From Pectinophora gossypiella (Eukaryota; Arthropoda; Insecta; Lepidoptera; Gelechiidae): a DNA stretch of 64,000 bases. Below the pieces are notes generated by a model. The model saw only the letters and a program-made list of their open reading frames with translations, did not search any database and was not told where the DNA came from. Made by a program: the position numbers and the translations under genes. Below, in pieces: positions 34,601 to 46,500 of this stretch. Every line of letters begins with the position of its first letter. The stretch's first letter is position 1. The DNA lies in the NCBI RefSeq assembly GCF_024362695.1, contig NC_065415.1, positions 8,411,438 through 8,475,437 on the forward strand, given 5' to 3'.

Positions 34601-37600
34601 TTTAGCGAATTCTTTCTGGTTCACTCTAGGTAGTGTGTTAACTCAAGGTTCTGAGATTGCCCCTATGTAAGTTTTTGTAAAATATCTTATTTTTTTATTC
34701 GATATATTAGGGATTATTGATTCCATCACTTTAATTTCTTTCAGAGCTGTGTCAACGCGGATGGCTGGAAGTATGTGGTGGTTCTTCACTCTGATTATGG
34801 TATCTTCATATACAGCTAACCTTGCAGCATTTCTCACAGTAGAATCCAAATTTTATGCTATCAAGAACGTTCAAGATTTGGCTAGCAATCCTTACTCGTT
34901 AACTTATGGCGCTAAAGCCGAAGGAGCTACTTTCAGTTTCTTCAAGGTACTCATTAGCTTATAAAATATCATCCTTAATAAAGGTGCGCAATAAGTACTT
35001 ACCTTAGGCCTTATTGGTATATTGTAAAGGATTTTTCAATGTATTTTATTGCAGGAATCTGACAACTTACTGTATCATAAAATGTACGAATATATGGATT
35101 CTCACCCTGAGTATATGACTGCTAGTAATGACGAGGGATTAGACAGGTATATTAGAGTCATTATTTTTTGGTAAGTGAACATATAATGTCAATAGAACCT
35201 TATTACTATCTATATACAATTTAACGTTTCAGAGTGAAATCGAATGATGAAAATTATGCATTCTTAATGGAGTCAACATCAATCGAATATATGGTGGAAA
35301 GAAACTGTGACGTGGCTCAAGTGGGTGGTCTGCTCGATAACAAAGGATATGGAATTGCTATGAAGAAAAGTAAGTATGGACATTATTTTGCAATTTGAAA
35401 AACCATTGTCATTGACAGTCAATTGGGTAAGTCACATTTAAGGATATTACAAGCTTTTCAGTTATCATCGTAAATAGTGGCAATCTGGAAAGAAAACGAA
35501 AGATCTTTGTAGAGATCGGACGAATGATGGCACGAAACATTATTTCTATTTTTTGTAACAGATTCTGATTACCGTCAGCCAATGAGTGAATCCATCCTTC
35601 AGCTTCAAGAAGAAGGTAAACTGACCAGGATGAAAGACAAATGGTGGAAGGAGAAACGTGGTGGCGGTGCTTGTGCTGTAAGTAAACCATTTATTTTCGT
35701 TTTCACTAGATTAGAGAAGGCGCTGGATATGAACATGTGCTGGGTATAGATTTGATATACAAACGGTTTTCTAAGTGGTTATAACTCTGATGGTTAGCAA
35801 AAAAACAAAAAAGTCCTTATTTATTTCGTTTACGTACTTGATATGTGTTATTGTTCTTTACGGTACACGCACGTGTGATTCATAAAGGTTGGTGCAAACT
35901 GACGGATGGTATAACAATAGGTATGAGAATTTCAAGGAATTTCAACATCAAACTAATAAGTAATCAAGTTAACAAGAACTCTCAACTATTGATACCCAAC
36001 TTTATACAAAAGTTAACGTCGTCGTTGTCTATCGACTATTACCTGCAAATTGGATAATAAAGTTATCCTATTAATTGTTCATTAAGTCTTCAATATTGTC
36101 TTTGTACTTTTCGGACAAAGTCCATAGTAGTATGAAAACAGTGCTGTAAGAGATTCCATTTCAGTTAATCCACAAAATTCTCATGTAAGCATACTTTGGA
36201 ATTGGCCCAAGAAATATTTTATACCTTTTCGATGTAATACGAAGTTGAAAGCTCCATCAATAGATTCATTTATTTGATATCAGGGCAAACTGGAACAAAA
36301 TGTAAATAAATATCGATTAACCGGAAACAAAACGTTAATTTTGGAAGATTAAACGAAAGTACTATCCATTAACGCATAGATAGATAGATAAAATACTTTA
36401 TTGAGCACAATGGACACAAAATACAGAGATAAGGACAACATATACAGAAAAGCACAACAGGCGGCCTTATTGCTCATTCTTATTGCAGCATAGTTTAGTT
36501 TAACACGATTTTTGCATAGGTTATCATTTTGAGAGGATTCTCTACCACAATAAAGGCGAGTGACAAATAAACGTCATTAAGGCACTAATGGAACTAATGA
36601 GGTGAACCGTTCTACATGGGCTCTAAAAGGGTCATAAGATGATAACGTGGAGATATGTGAAAAAATGTTACATACTTACGAGTACTATTTTCTCGTGGTC
36701 ACACTAAGACGCATGGGTAGCACCCACAGCATTAATAACGTATCTGGATATGGAAGGACGCCAAACGTAAGAAGATATATCTACCTGATGGTTTCATACA
36801 ATTACCACCTGTCAATCCAAACCATATCAGTAAACTGATTCATAGAGAGTATTATGTCTCATCCACAGGATGATGATGCAGGCAGTGGTGATGCTCAACC
36901 CCTGGTGTTGGCGAATGTTGGTGGTGTATTCATCGTGTTAGCAGCCGGATCTGGCATGGCCGTCCTTTGTGCTTTCTTAGAGATGATCTTCGACGTCTGG
37001 ATGATCTCCAGGAAGGAAAAGGTTTTCATGGAAGTCGTTTTTAATTACGTAGTTTCACATCACAGTCCCTCCAAAATGCCTCTCTTTCTTTGTATTCATT
37101 CAATGTCAGTGATTATTTTGGTAATAAAAACCAATGCTTACTGGTTTACAGTAGTCAGAGTTCCACTTACTTTAAGATTACAGTTTATAGTCCTACTTAG
37201 CAACTCTTAAAAAATAGTAGTACATAATACCCGTCATCGTCTAAACGTAAATACGCTTCATATTAATATAGTATTCTTTACAAAATAATGTCTCAATGAT
37301 AGCAGTATTAAATGCGAATTGCGAAATAACATTCGACCATTCCCTTTTAGCACAGTTGCATGATCCAGTGTGACCCCTGCCTTTACCTGAACACATACGA
37401 GTTTAGCAAAATCGTCATATTTCAAGGGTAAGAAACACGAACACATTAATAATTAAATCTCATCTTAACCCTGTTTCAGTTTACTTTATCAAAATTAATT
37501 TACTTGCTTGTCATGAAGCAAAGTTTCAGTAATAATGTACATCTTCATCATCATTAATTAGAGTAAGTACACTGATTATAATTATTAAATTGGCAGATCC

Positions 37601-38067
37601 TTCACAAAATTAAATCTTATCTAGGTACAGTTTAAAGCTAGAGCATTTGTAAAAAGAAATAGGATCTTTGCAAGTTAATAATTAAATTATTAAAACTATT
37701 TCAGGTATCGTTTAGGGAAGAGTTGATAGCGGAACTGAAGTTCGTACTAAGCTTCAGTGGAGACGTCAAACCAGTACGTCATCGAGAAGAATCTAGCAGT
37801 GGCTCTGGAGGTTCTAAGAAGGAAGAGGAAGAAGAAGATGACAGAAACGAAGATCCTGATCCGGAAACTCCTGCGGATGCAATGGATCCTATACCGCCAA
37901 CTCCTGGCTCTGAAAAGTCTCATTCGCACCACACAGTGCACAGTAGAAGACAGAGTAATGCCATGGCGGGAAGTAGGAGACTAAGTAATGTCACTGCTAG
38001 CAGAAGACCTAGCAATGTCGCACAAATGTCCAGAAATCGCAAGTACAGTGGAAGGCACGTGATTTGA
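31614..38067 (+). CDS. Ionotropic glutamate receptor, kainate type (17 exons)
   Basis: This gene encodes a glutamate-gated cation channel subunit of 965 residues. Exons: 31614-31695, 32020-32180, 32260-32427, 32512-32678, 32765-32961, 33054-33322, 33449-33553, 33626-33742, 33846-34052, 34205-34366, 34467-34666, 34745-34946, 35055-35146, 35233-35369, 35562-35677, 36869-37021, 37705-38067. All introns are GT-AG, and the sum stays in frame. Signal peptide ~1-23; amino-terminal domain ~24-410; S1 ~413-540; M1 ~546-565; pore loop ~590-611; M3 ~619-644 with SYTANLAAF intact; S2 ~646-800; M4 ~811-831; cytoplasmic tail to 965. Ligand contacts by alignment to GluK2: T501, R506, A673-T674, E723. Oddities: Thr604 at the Q/R site, Asp499 where GluK2 has Pro, and three SRRxSN repeats (925-949) after an acidic run. 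The ATG (31614) is followed directly by a hydrophobic signal. The exon 16 donor (GTTTTC) is weak. It is convergent with its paralogue. Family is firm from motifs; the orthologue is not determined. Confidence 0.93.
36376..36480 (-). repeat. Retroelement 3' end in intron 15
   Basis: (GATA)n start, AAATACTTTATTGAGCACAA, later CACAACAGGCGGCCTTATTG. A related piece is at 41311-41405. On the reverse strand this is a retroelement 3' end, with AATAAAG before a tail. It lies in the 1.19 kb intron between exons 15 and 16, the longest in this gene. Confidence 0.5.
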
Positions 38068-38223
38068 TAACTTACAATTAGTAGAAAAGTTCCTATTCTG
38101 GTATTTGCTTAAGTAAAGAAAATACCCCCCTTGTAAAAAAAATAATATTTTATTGTATAGGAATATATTATTTACAAAAGCTGCTTATAATATTTTTGCA
38201 AAAAAATAATATTTTGCAAAATA

Positions 38224-38229
38224 AATAAA
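38224..38229 (+). other. Candidate polyadenylation signal
   Basis: AATAAA, with an overlapping AATAAA at 38220 and another at 38275, about 155-210 bases after the stop of the plus-strand receptor. Which one is used cannot be told from sequence. Confidence 0.5.
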
Positions 38230-38375
38230 TTTTGGCAAAAAAATATCAAGTATATTTCTTTCATCTGAATCAGTAATAAAGTCATTTGAATACTAAGAAT
38301 ACGTCTTTTACTTATCTTCTTTAAACTTAATTACCTTATAATCTCGTTGGATTTATTATTTTTGCCTTTATTATT

Positions 38376-38490
38376 CAAATTCAAATTCAAAAATATCTTT
38401 ATTCAGTAGGTAACATAGTTACACTTTGAATCGACAATTTTTACATAACGAACGTCTCATCCGCCTAAAACTACTGCAGCTTCTCACAAC
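38376..38490 (+). repeat. Dispersed repeat, LINE/SINE 3' tail type
   Basis: ATTCAAATTCAAATTCAAAA, TATCTTTATTCAGTAGGTAA, AGTTACACTTTGAATCGAC, GAACGTCTCATCCGCCTAAA. Same family as 22985-23104 and 857-950. Confidence 0.6.
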
Positions 38491-38779
38491 CTTGATAATT
38501 AAAATTGATAAGAAATTATACGAATGTAGATAAAATGTGGCAATAAAAATACCCCTTCGTAAATAGAAATGTATGAAACGTGACCTACATTACAAGAGAA
38601 ATTGACACTTACATACAATGTGTCAAGAAGTTAATTAGGAGTTGGCGTGAAAAATGTGTGTCCGTCCGTCTGTCCATCGTGAGTGAATGTCCAAGTGTCA
38701 AGCCATAATGAAGAGGGGAGATTGAGGATGTGGTCCAAAGATCATAGTTAATAAGTTGCGCTAGTTTGAGAGAAAGACG

Positions 38780-38985
38780 TGACGTTTCGCCTGTTCCTTT
38801 TTGATGCGAACAGCGAAGGATTGGAACTGTCTGCCGTCGACTGTTTTTTCAACTCGTTACAATCTGGGAGTCTTCAAAGCTAGAGTGAATAGGCATTTGC
38901 TAGGTACGCGTGATCCACCCTAGACCACATCATCACTTACCATCAGGAAGATTGTGGTCAAACGCGAGCCTATGTTATAAAAAAA
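38780..38985 (+). pseudogene. LINE RT C-terminal relic
   Basis: The plus frame reads RTAKDWNCLPSTVFSTRYNL and GVFKARVNRHLLGTRDPP before a stop. This is the end of a LINE reverse transcriptase (pattern WNxLPxxVF, F+xxVxxHL), followed by a short UTR and a poly-A run at 38980. It is a short 5'-truncated insertion in the spacer between the two receptors. Confidence 0.6.
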
Positions 38986-40004
38986 AAACTATTTGGGCGC
39001 CCACAGTTTTTATGCCATTCTTCTTGTTATGTCATGTGGTCGATCTTTGACCGATCGCACAAATTCATGATTCACGATTTCAGTCGCTAAAGATCTCTGA
39101 CATGATTTTTAATAGTTTTGCATCCAATCAAAACTATTAACCACTTTTTAATATTTTTATTTACTTACAAAGTAAAATAAAATCTTTTGCCGACCAAATG
39201 AGAATCAAATAATAATTATTTGCATTTATTATATTGTTCCCGAGCACGTCAAGATGGTCTATTTTAAAATAGACACGTAATACCTAGTAACAGAGATGCA
39301 ATATCATTGCATGTTAACTATCAAAGCGAATGCAATTTTATGAATATGTTATTGCGTACCAAGAAGCATTTTACATAGCAATATATGAGTGAAATATTTC
39401 ATCAAATACAACGGCACAGCAGCTCTTCGCTTAATGTACACTTTGATGGTAGATATTGCAAGTTATGCAGGAAATACTTATATAATTTTCTATGAGTTGA
39501 CCAGAGTTGAGTTGAGTTGTTGTTGTTGGGTTGAGTAGAGAGTTGTATTTTTACCTAATACAGCAAGAATTTTAATGTTGCCCAGGTAGTTACATTATTG
39601 GACGTTCACAGTCGAAAAGAAAAAAATGCAGTCAGTACATAGAAGCATTTTCTGAAGTAAATATACTTAACATTGTTGTAGCTAGACAAGTGACAGGATC
39701 ATAAGTTGGTGGAGCAATTTGTTTAGCTAATGGAACACGGTGGGTCACTGAGGTCGGTGTCCACTTCCCGCCGGACGCTAGTATAATGGCTCCATATATC
39801 AAAACTATACGAAGCTTTTCCTTTAAATAAAAGATCTTTCGTAGAAGTAACTATACATGAAAACCACGAGTAGCTTTATTTCGTGGTTTAGAAGTGAGTA
39901 TATTATGTTATAAAGGTAATGTAGATAGCTTCGACTAGATGTATTTTTTATTTTAGTCCAATATAATGACACAAAAGAAAATGTACCTAGGTTAACCTGA
40001 GATG
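38986..40004. other. Convergent spacer, nothing recognised
   Basis: AT-rich spacer between the two receptor 3' ends. No gene or clear repeat copy. Confidence 0.4.
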
Positions 40005-40062
40005 GGATTAACTACTTAGCCAAACAAATGGGGAGCGCGGATGTTACAAAATTCAAGACAAC
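40005..40062 (+). repeat. Short dispersed repeat, 3' part
   Basis: GGGATTAACTACTTAGCCAA, ACAAATGGGGAGCGCGG, CAAAATTCAAGACAACAGGC. The last segment matches the text after the copy at 26111. Confidence 0.55.
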
Positions 40063-40397
40063 AGGCGTAATAAATTATAAAGATTACTAAAGCAATGTTA
40101 TTTTTGAATAAAAGAGACAAAATTGTATGTCAACTAATTAACAGTTTTATTAAATCTATTAAAAATAAATATAACGAGTAGGTACCTAATATTCTAGGCG
40201 CTAAAATCTTTATTTGACTAGACACTATGCAAGACTGAATTAGAAAATTGGTAATAAATAGTTAATATCAAAATTTAGTAAAAAAAACATTTGACACTTT
40301 CTCATAACATAACAAATCAATTTAATTACTATTGTCCGCAAAAAAAAGAAAATTATCACTCCCTTCTAGTGGTCTCCCATTATTCACATCACATTAT

Positions 40398-40403
40398 TTT
40401 ATT
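40398..40403 (-). other. Candidate polyadenylation signal
   Basis: AATAAA on the minus strand, the first one downstream of the minus-strand receptor stop (about 165 bases). Another is at 40147-40152. Using the first would give a short 3' UTR made largely of SINE-B. Confidence 0.5.
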
Positions 40404-40444
40404 TAAAATGTCCTTTAACCTTTAATTGTAATGTCTACACCCAC

Positions 40445-40556
40445 ATACTTTGGAGGTATGTGACCTAAGTCCTAGCCTGTAATTGGGCTGGTTCTCAGGA
40501 AGGTCAGACAGGCAGTCGCTTCTGTATAAACTGGACCTGTGAAATCTTCAGGTTTT
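40445..40556 (+). mobile_element. SINE-B, 3' fragment, in receptor 3' UTR
   Basis: TTTGGAGGTATGTGACCTAA, AATTGGGCTGGTT, GGAAGGTCAGACAGGCAGTC, GCTTCTGTATAAACTGG, GAAATCTTCAGG. It is antisense to the receptor and begins about 10 bases after that gene's TAA, so almost the whole predicted 3' UTR is SINE sequence. Confidence 0.7.
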
Positions 40557-40566
40557 TTACATAACG

Positions 40567-43500
40567 TTAGGAAGATGATGAAGAATTGTACTGTCGCCTT
40601 TTAGCAAAGGCCACACTTAGGTCGCTAGGCGAATGACGGGAGCAATGGGAGTGAGAACTTCTTTTTGTAGAAGTGGAGCGCCCAGAGTGTATCGTTCTTG
40701 CTGATTTTAGAGACCCCAGTTCATCCTTCGCTTCTTCGTTCAAGGCCTCTTCGCTACCGTCTGCAGTCTTCGGCGGTCGTTTCACTGGCTTCACGTCTCC
40801 GCTAAACTTTAGCGCGAACTTTAATTCTTCTACCAACTCGTACTTAAATGTTGTCTGTAAGGAAAGCATGGGTATAATTAGATTATTATAAAAAGTATAC
40901 TTACCAGAAAAATAACTACGTTCATCGAGGTTTTTCAAAAGAATCAATACCAGTGTCTTTATATGTATATCTACATTAAAGTATTTCGTAACTGTAAATA
41001 TTAATCTTGTTCAAAGGGCCTTCAAAAGCTAGCCCCTTCATCTATTGGGATTTGCTATTCCTGATCTCAAAAAGCTGCCTGCCAGGTCATTGTTACAACA
41101 TTCAACGTCGTCCTCCAATTTGCATATTGGAAAGAGTTGGTTTATTTTAATCTATTGGGACCAGATGTCAAGTTATTTACGATGCCATGTGTCTGTGTAG
41201 AGATACACTTGTATTTTCAAAAACATTTGATAGGCGGTTCTAACAGATTTGAAATTCAAACGATGAAAAATAAAATTGTGTAGTAATTGTTACATACTTA
41301 TAAACATTATTATAACATAACATAACAAATACTTTATTGCACAAACAGGAAAAAACAAAATACAAAACAAAACAGAAATAGAATTAGTACAATAGGCGGC
41401 CCTGGTCCTGGTGGTTATATGGTCCTGTACAGATTTTTCCTTCATTTAATCTTCTAATTTCATAGATAACAGACATAAGCATCTTTTTTCTTTGTTTTTG
41501 GGTTTAAATGATGCCCCTTTTTATTACACCCATTAACAATTACATCTTCCATCCATTATTATTCTGATCAAAATAAACAGAAGCAATATAGGTAGCAACA
41601 TAACTCTCTATATAATGTGATCCAAATATTAAGCAACATTTATTTTTTGATATGTATCAGCCATTACATTGTTAAATAAATAAATTGTATTTTGGAATAA
41701 TTATATATCCGAGTAATGAGAAAAAAGGTAATTATCACGTTAAAGCTGTACTATTTCATATACGTATATTGTTTTTGGTAAACGTAGCCTGGAAAGTCCA
41801 TCATTGCGTACTATCCTTAATCGTTTTATATAATGTAGGTATATACATATATATCTTTATTGAAAAATTTGCCATTAATTCCTCTTTCTCCATTTCCGGG
41901 TTAATATAAACCTACAAAATCATCTTCATGTAAAATAATAGTAAAACTTACTTTATACTTGACAGAACGTTTGAAGACGCCCCAAAACATGTCCAGGATA
42001 GATATACCCAGTCCTATCACACAGCCCACTCCTAGCACCACGAATGCTCCTAACATGTTCTTCATGCCCAGTTGTTTCGCTTCTTCCTCTTTTTGTTCCT
42101 GAAAATAAACATCATGATTTTGTTATTAGGTAATTCAGTTATATTCATAAAGTACTACGTATACATAGATAATATTTCGCAAGGATTTTATACTTATATA
42201 AATAAAAAAGTACTATTAGCTAGTTTTGCACGTTGATGCAAAGGATTAAAAATACGAAATACTAAAGCACCTGATGTAGATTTGCCGCAAATAGCATTAA
42301 CTACTTGGCCGGAAAAGTGCCTGCCGTTTAACCTAATAGTTTAGTTACTTGAAAAATATTTAAATATTCAATATAACAGTACCGTATCCCCAGCAGCTGC
42401 AGCTGTTGTTTGTAACTTTAAATGATTGTTTTGAAATGATTATATTATTATTTTTTATATTATTCATTTTAACTATACCCTCTATATCTGAATTGTTTCT
42501 ATTTACGGACATGAGTCAGCGCACCATCACACGAGGATTATGGAGCCAAGATGATTTTACTACCCAAGCAACGGTTGAATGCTCGTAAAATCGTGCTCCC
42601 TGAAGATAGTTCATGCTAATCGAACAGTTCATATTATAAGGACACTTCACTGAGTAATGTTTTCTTCGAAAAGAAACGTAAACAGTTTTATTTTGGCCAC
42701 TTTTGGCGTCCACACAAACAAAATACTTTGTTGCATTTGAGTGTGGATTTGCGATTGGTGTTCATTGGTCTCCTGGAGATAAGCCACACTGTTCGCATTT
42801 AGTTTATATTGTAGGAATATAAGTAAGTACCCAATTTACTTTTTCTGCGTCGAAGTATTTGATGGCCACACACCAATTTTGAGATAATAATGGAAACAGC
42901 GTGTCATGTACGTTTCTGTAAGTACTTTTTATGTTGATGTCACCGTAAAATTGTAAATAACGTTAGATTATAATCTATCGATTTGAATCTCGCGAGATTG
43001 TGAACTGTCGAATAATTATGAATCGTATCATATTGCTTACAATTTAACGTATTATTTTTCGGTAGATTATAATTTATCGAAGTGAAACCGTCAAATTGTG
43101 ATACGAAACGCACCTCGCGTGCTATACCATAGAGTTACAAAACTATTAGAGTGAGCATAATGTTAATTTGGGATTCTCTTAAAATGCATAAATGTTTTTG
43201 TCATAATTTTAATTATCATAATCCTTTTTTCATAACGTTTTTTAGCATAATAGTTTTACTTTCCCATAATAACATCTAGGAATACTGGTTTGTTAGGTAT
43301 AACTTATTTTTGGGATTAATAAATAGATATCCATAATTCTTTTTTAGAATAATAGTGTTTTGTCATAATTTTTACAAGGCATAACAGTAGGTTAGGGTGC
43401 GGCGGGGGTGGCCCTTGGGCCACCCCAATGCCGCCAGCATGTTTATCTTACACACGAAAAGTATACTGAATGATACGTTTCAGATATTTTAATTTTGATA

Positions 43501-46500
43501 CATTTTTTCTTACCATGTGATGTCAGAATTATTGATTACTTACTAAATAATTAATAAATACGTACTTGATTTCACAATCTTGAAGAGCATTTATTTTATT
43601 TGACTGACACCTGTGTTTTATTCCTAACTCTATGGACACAAAACGGTCTACTGTAAGGCCGACCAATCAGGGACAGCCGTCGGACAGTTGACAATTTGAC
43701 AATTGTAAGATTGTGATTTAACAGTTTTACTTCGATAGATTATAATCTGACGAATAATAATACGTTAAATTGTAAGCAGTATATTACGTTTCACAATTTT
43801 TCGACAGTTCACAATCTCGCGAGATATGATTACATTAATTAAACTGCATAAAAATACAAACCCCACATTTCCCCCCTCCTCGTTTCTCCTTCCACCACAA
43901 ATCCTTCAATCTTTGTATTTCTCCTGATTCCTTCAATTGTAGCAGCGCATCATCAATATATTTCTTATACGATGAATCTGAAAATGCAAATAATATTTTC
44001 TACGAAACATTTGTGTTTTGAGCAGACAATTTATGACAATTCTGTTATGCAGACGAATAAGCAAGTCATGTGTAATATATGAGTAACATGTAAATGTTTT
44101 TACTCGAGGACTTGGCAAACGGACGGAATGTCGTTAGATGCTACGCTTGAACGACGACGAATGAGGTGTCAAATTACGTTTTAGAATTTGAAATCTGAAT
44201 GGTTTTTCTAACCTACCTAGGTATATATTTACCGAAACGATAACAAATTAAATAGAGAACGCATAATGATGAGGCATACTGTAACGAAGCATTTCGGACC
44301 AACGAGCCTTGTAGCGACATCTTGTGGTTTCTGGCGATTTAACATTGTTTTTATATTTTACCCGCAGGAAATCACAGATGGCGCTGCAGGGTTATCGATG
44401 GGCCCGAATATTTTTGATTATTTTATTTTCTTCAAAATTTGGTATATTAAAATTATCTGCAACATTTATTTTTGATATATTATAATTATATTGTTTAAAT
44501 TTTGGGATCAAACAAGTCGATCGATTGTTGTCGTTGATTCGGCGAATTTATGGTTTGGTAGATTTTTTCTAGTTTGGCAACTTTGTTCGTGGTTCTTGTG
44601 GCAGACTGACAGCTGGCTGAGCTGAGAGACAGGTTATAGAAAGTGGGGACGTCGCGAGAGCGCCGGAGACTCCACTGCCGTAACAATAATGTGGGCAAAT
44701 TAAAAGCCACGATTTATCGGCGACATCAAGAGCCGATGTCTCGATTTAAATAAACAACTTAACCGAGATGGTGAGTCCTCGCAATTCTTCGTGCATATTT
44801 TTGCACCAACTTTGTGATAACCTCGAGGTCCTTGTTTTCAGCAACATCACTGAAATCCCATCGCCTAAGGTCCAGTGGGTGGGTTTAGGTTTCATCCGAG
44901 CGATGCCCAACTATCCCGGATGAACCTGTAAGTTATTTTCTTTGTTTTACACTCGTGAGTTGCCTTGCCACGCTGTCAGCTGAACCACATGCTAATCATT
45001 GCCATTCCTTGTTGCAGATGGGGTTTTTAAAGTTTTTAAAGTTTTTAAAGTTTTGAGTTTCTAATTGTTTTAACGTCTTTAAAGTTTTAACGTTTTAATT
45101 TTCGAACGTTTTGCAAGTTTAATCTAAGAAGAAGTTTATGATTGGATCAGACTATTTCAACAAATTTTGTGAATGAAGATTGCTACTGTTTTCTTCTGCG
45201 TTTGCAAGTTATTTCAAGCTTCATTTCGGCGGAGCTTGCCTTGGTTGTTTGCACGTCGAAGCTTTCCTTTGTGCGGCGCGCATGTGGATGTGCCGCGCCT
45301 CTCCTTTTGTCAACACACCGGATAAGGCCCGGTGAAGGTCTGCGAGGTTGACCGGTGGACGTGCAGCCCGCCAGCTGCGTAACAGTTGGCCCGCTGCGCC
45401 GCCATCGTCCAGCACGCCCTGGCTTGAGCCGGCCTCTACTCATCACCTGTACGGTATTCCGGAACGCCTCAGGTAGGCCTGATAGGCGGAGGTCCTCGAG
45501 TAAGTGAGGTGCCTACAGGTGTACGGACAGTGTTTTTAAATATAGTGATATCCCATGGTTGTTACGGAGTGACAATTAACCTGACGGACCAAAGCGCGAC
45601 CTGTCTCCCTCCATAGGGTGTTCACCTACCTATGGTTGTACTTGTTAATTAAATGTTATAAGAATATACATTGTACAAATTCAAAGGGAGTTTTCTTTGT
45701 CTCATGCTCACCGGTCTATAACATCTAGCTGTGCCCTTCAGGTAAACACCACTTTATAAATTTCTGAAACATATCAGTATTTTAACACCATTTCCTATTT
45801 ACCTACCTTTACATATGGTAGCAAAAGATTTCCGTTTCAATACTCAGGAATCTTGAATTACCTTATACAATATTAAAACGTGCTAGAACTACTTCTCAAA
45901 AAATACTTCTCAGTAGGTACTTACTCGTTTTCATACCGATCCCATAACTCTTGGAATCCAGCAAGTCTCCAATTTGTAGCAAGTCGCAATGCCTTTCCTT
46001 GTAATACTCTATGGACGTTGATTCCGTAAAGAAAGCGTAAGTTGAATTTTCAGCACTGTAATTTGTAAATAAATTTTACCTTCGCAGTAATCATGATCAG
46101 AAACATAAATGAACTTAGATGCTATTTGTTGACGATAACATTTACATACTAACATTGCAACTCCTTCGTCATTAGAGTCCACCAACCAACCTTTATTGTT
46201 CAGCATTTTCTGATACATTTTCTTATAAACTTCATTATTCGATTCCTGAAAAATATGTATTGTTTTAACAATTGTAAGTTTATTGTAAAATCAATATTAA
46301 ATTTTAGAACTGTCTACAACTTTAGGTGCTACAAAACGTGTAGCGTTGTGTGCAAGGATTTAACGTGTACCTCAGAATTTACTATAATTTGAGCGTGCTC
46401 AGATAAAATAACAGACTGCTACGTATTTGCAATCACTTTTGAGAAAGACAAGAATTTAAATATAAAAACATGGGAACTGGAGGTCTGACGAGAAGAATTG

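Noticed and set aside
37747..37941. Reverse frame inside receptor exon 17
   Set aside because: Shadow of the real plus-strand coding exon.
44768..44923. 51-codon antisense peptide gene
   Set aside because: Kept only as a low-confidence feature. No family, no conservation evidence, and a splice donor sits directly on its start codon.
46009..46153. Read-through of receptor exon 13 as extra coding sequence
   Set aside because: The frame stays open, but it enters exon 14 out of its conserved frame and departs from the paralogue. A donor at 46153 restores a 92-nt exon.
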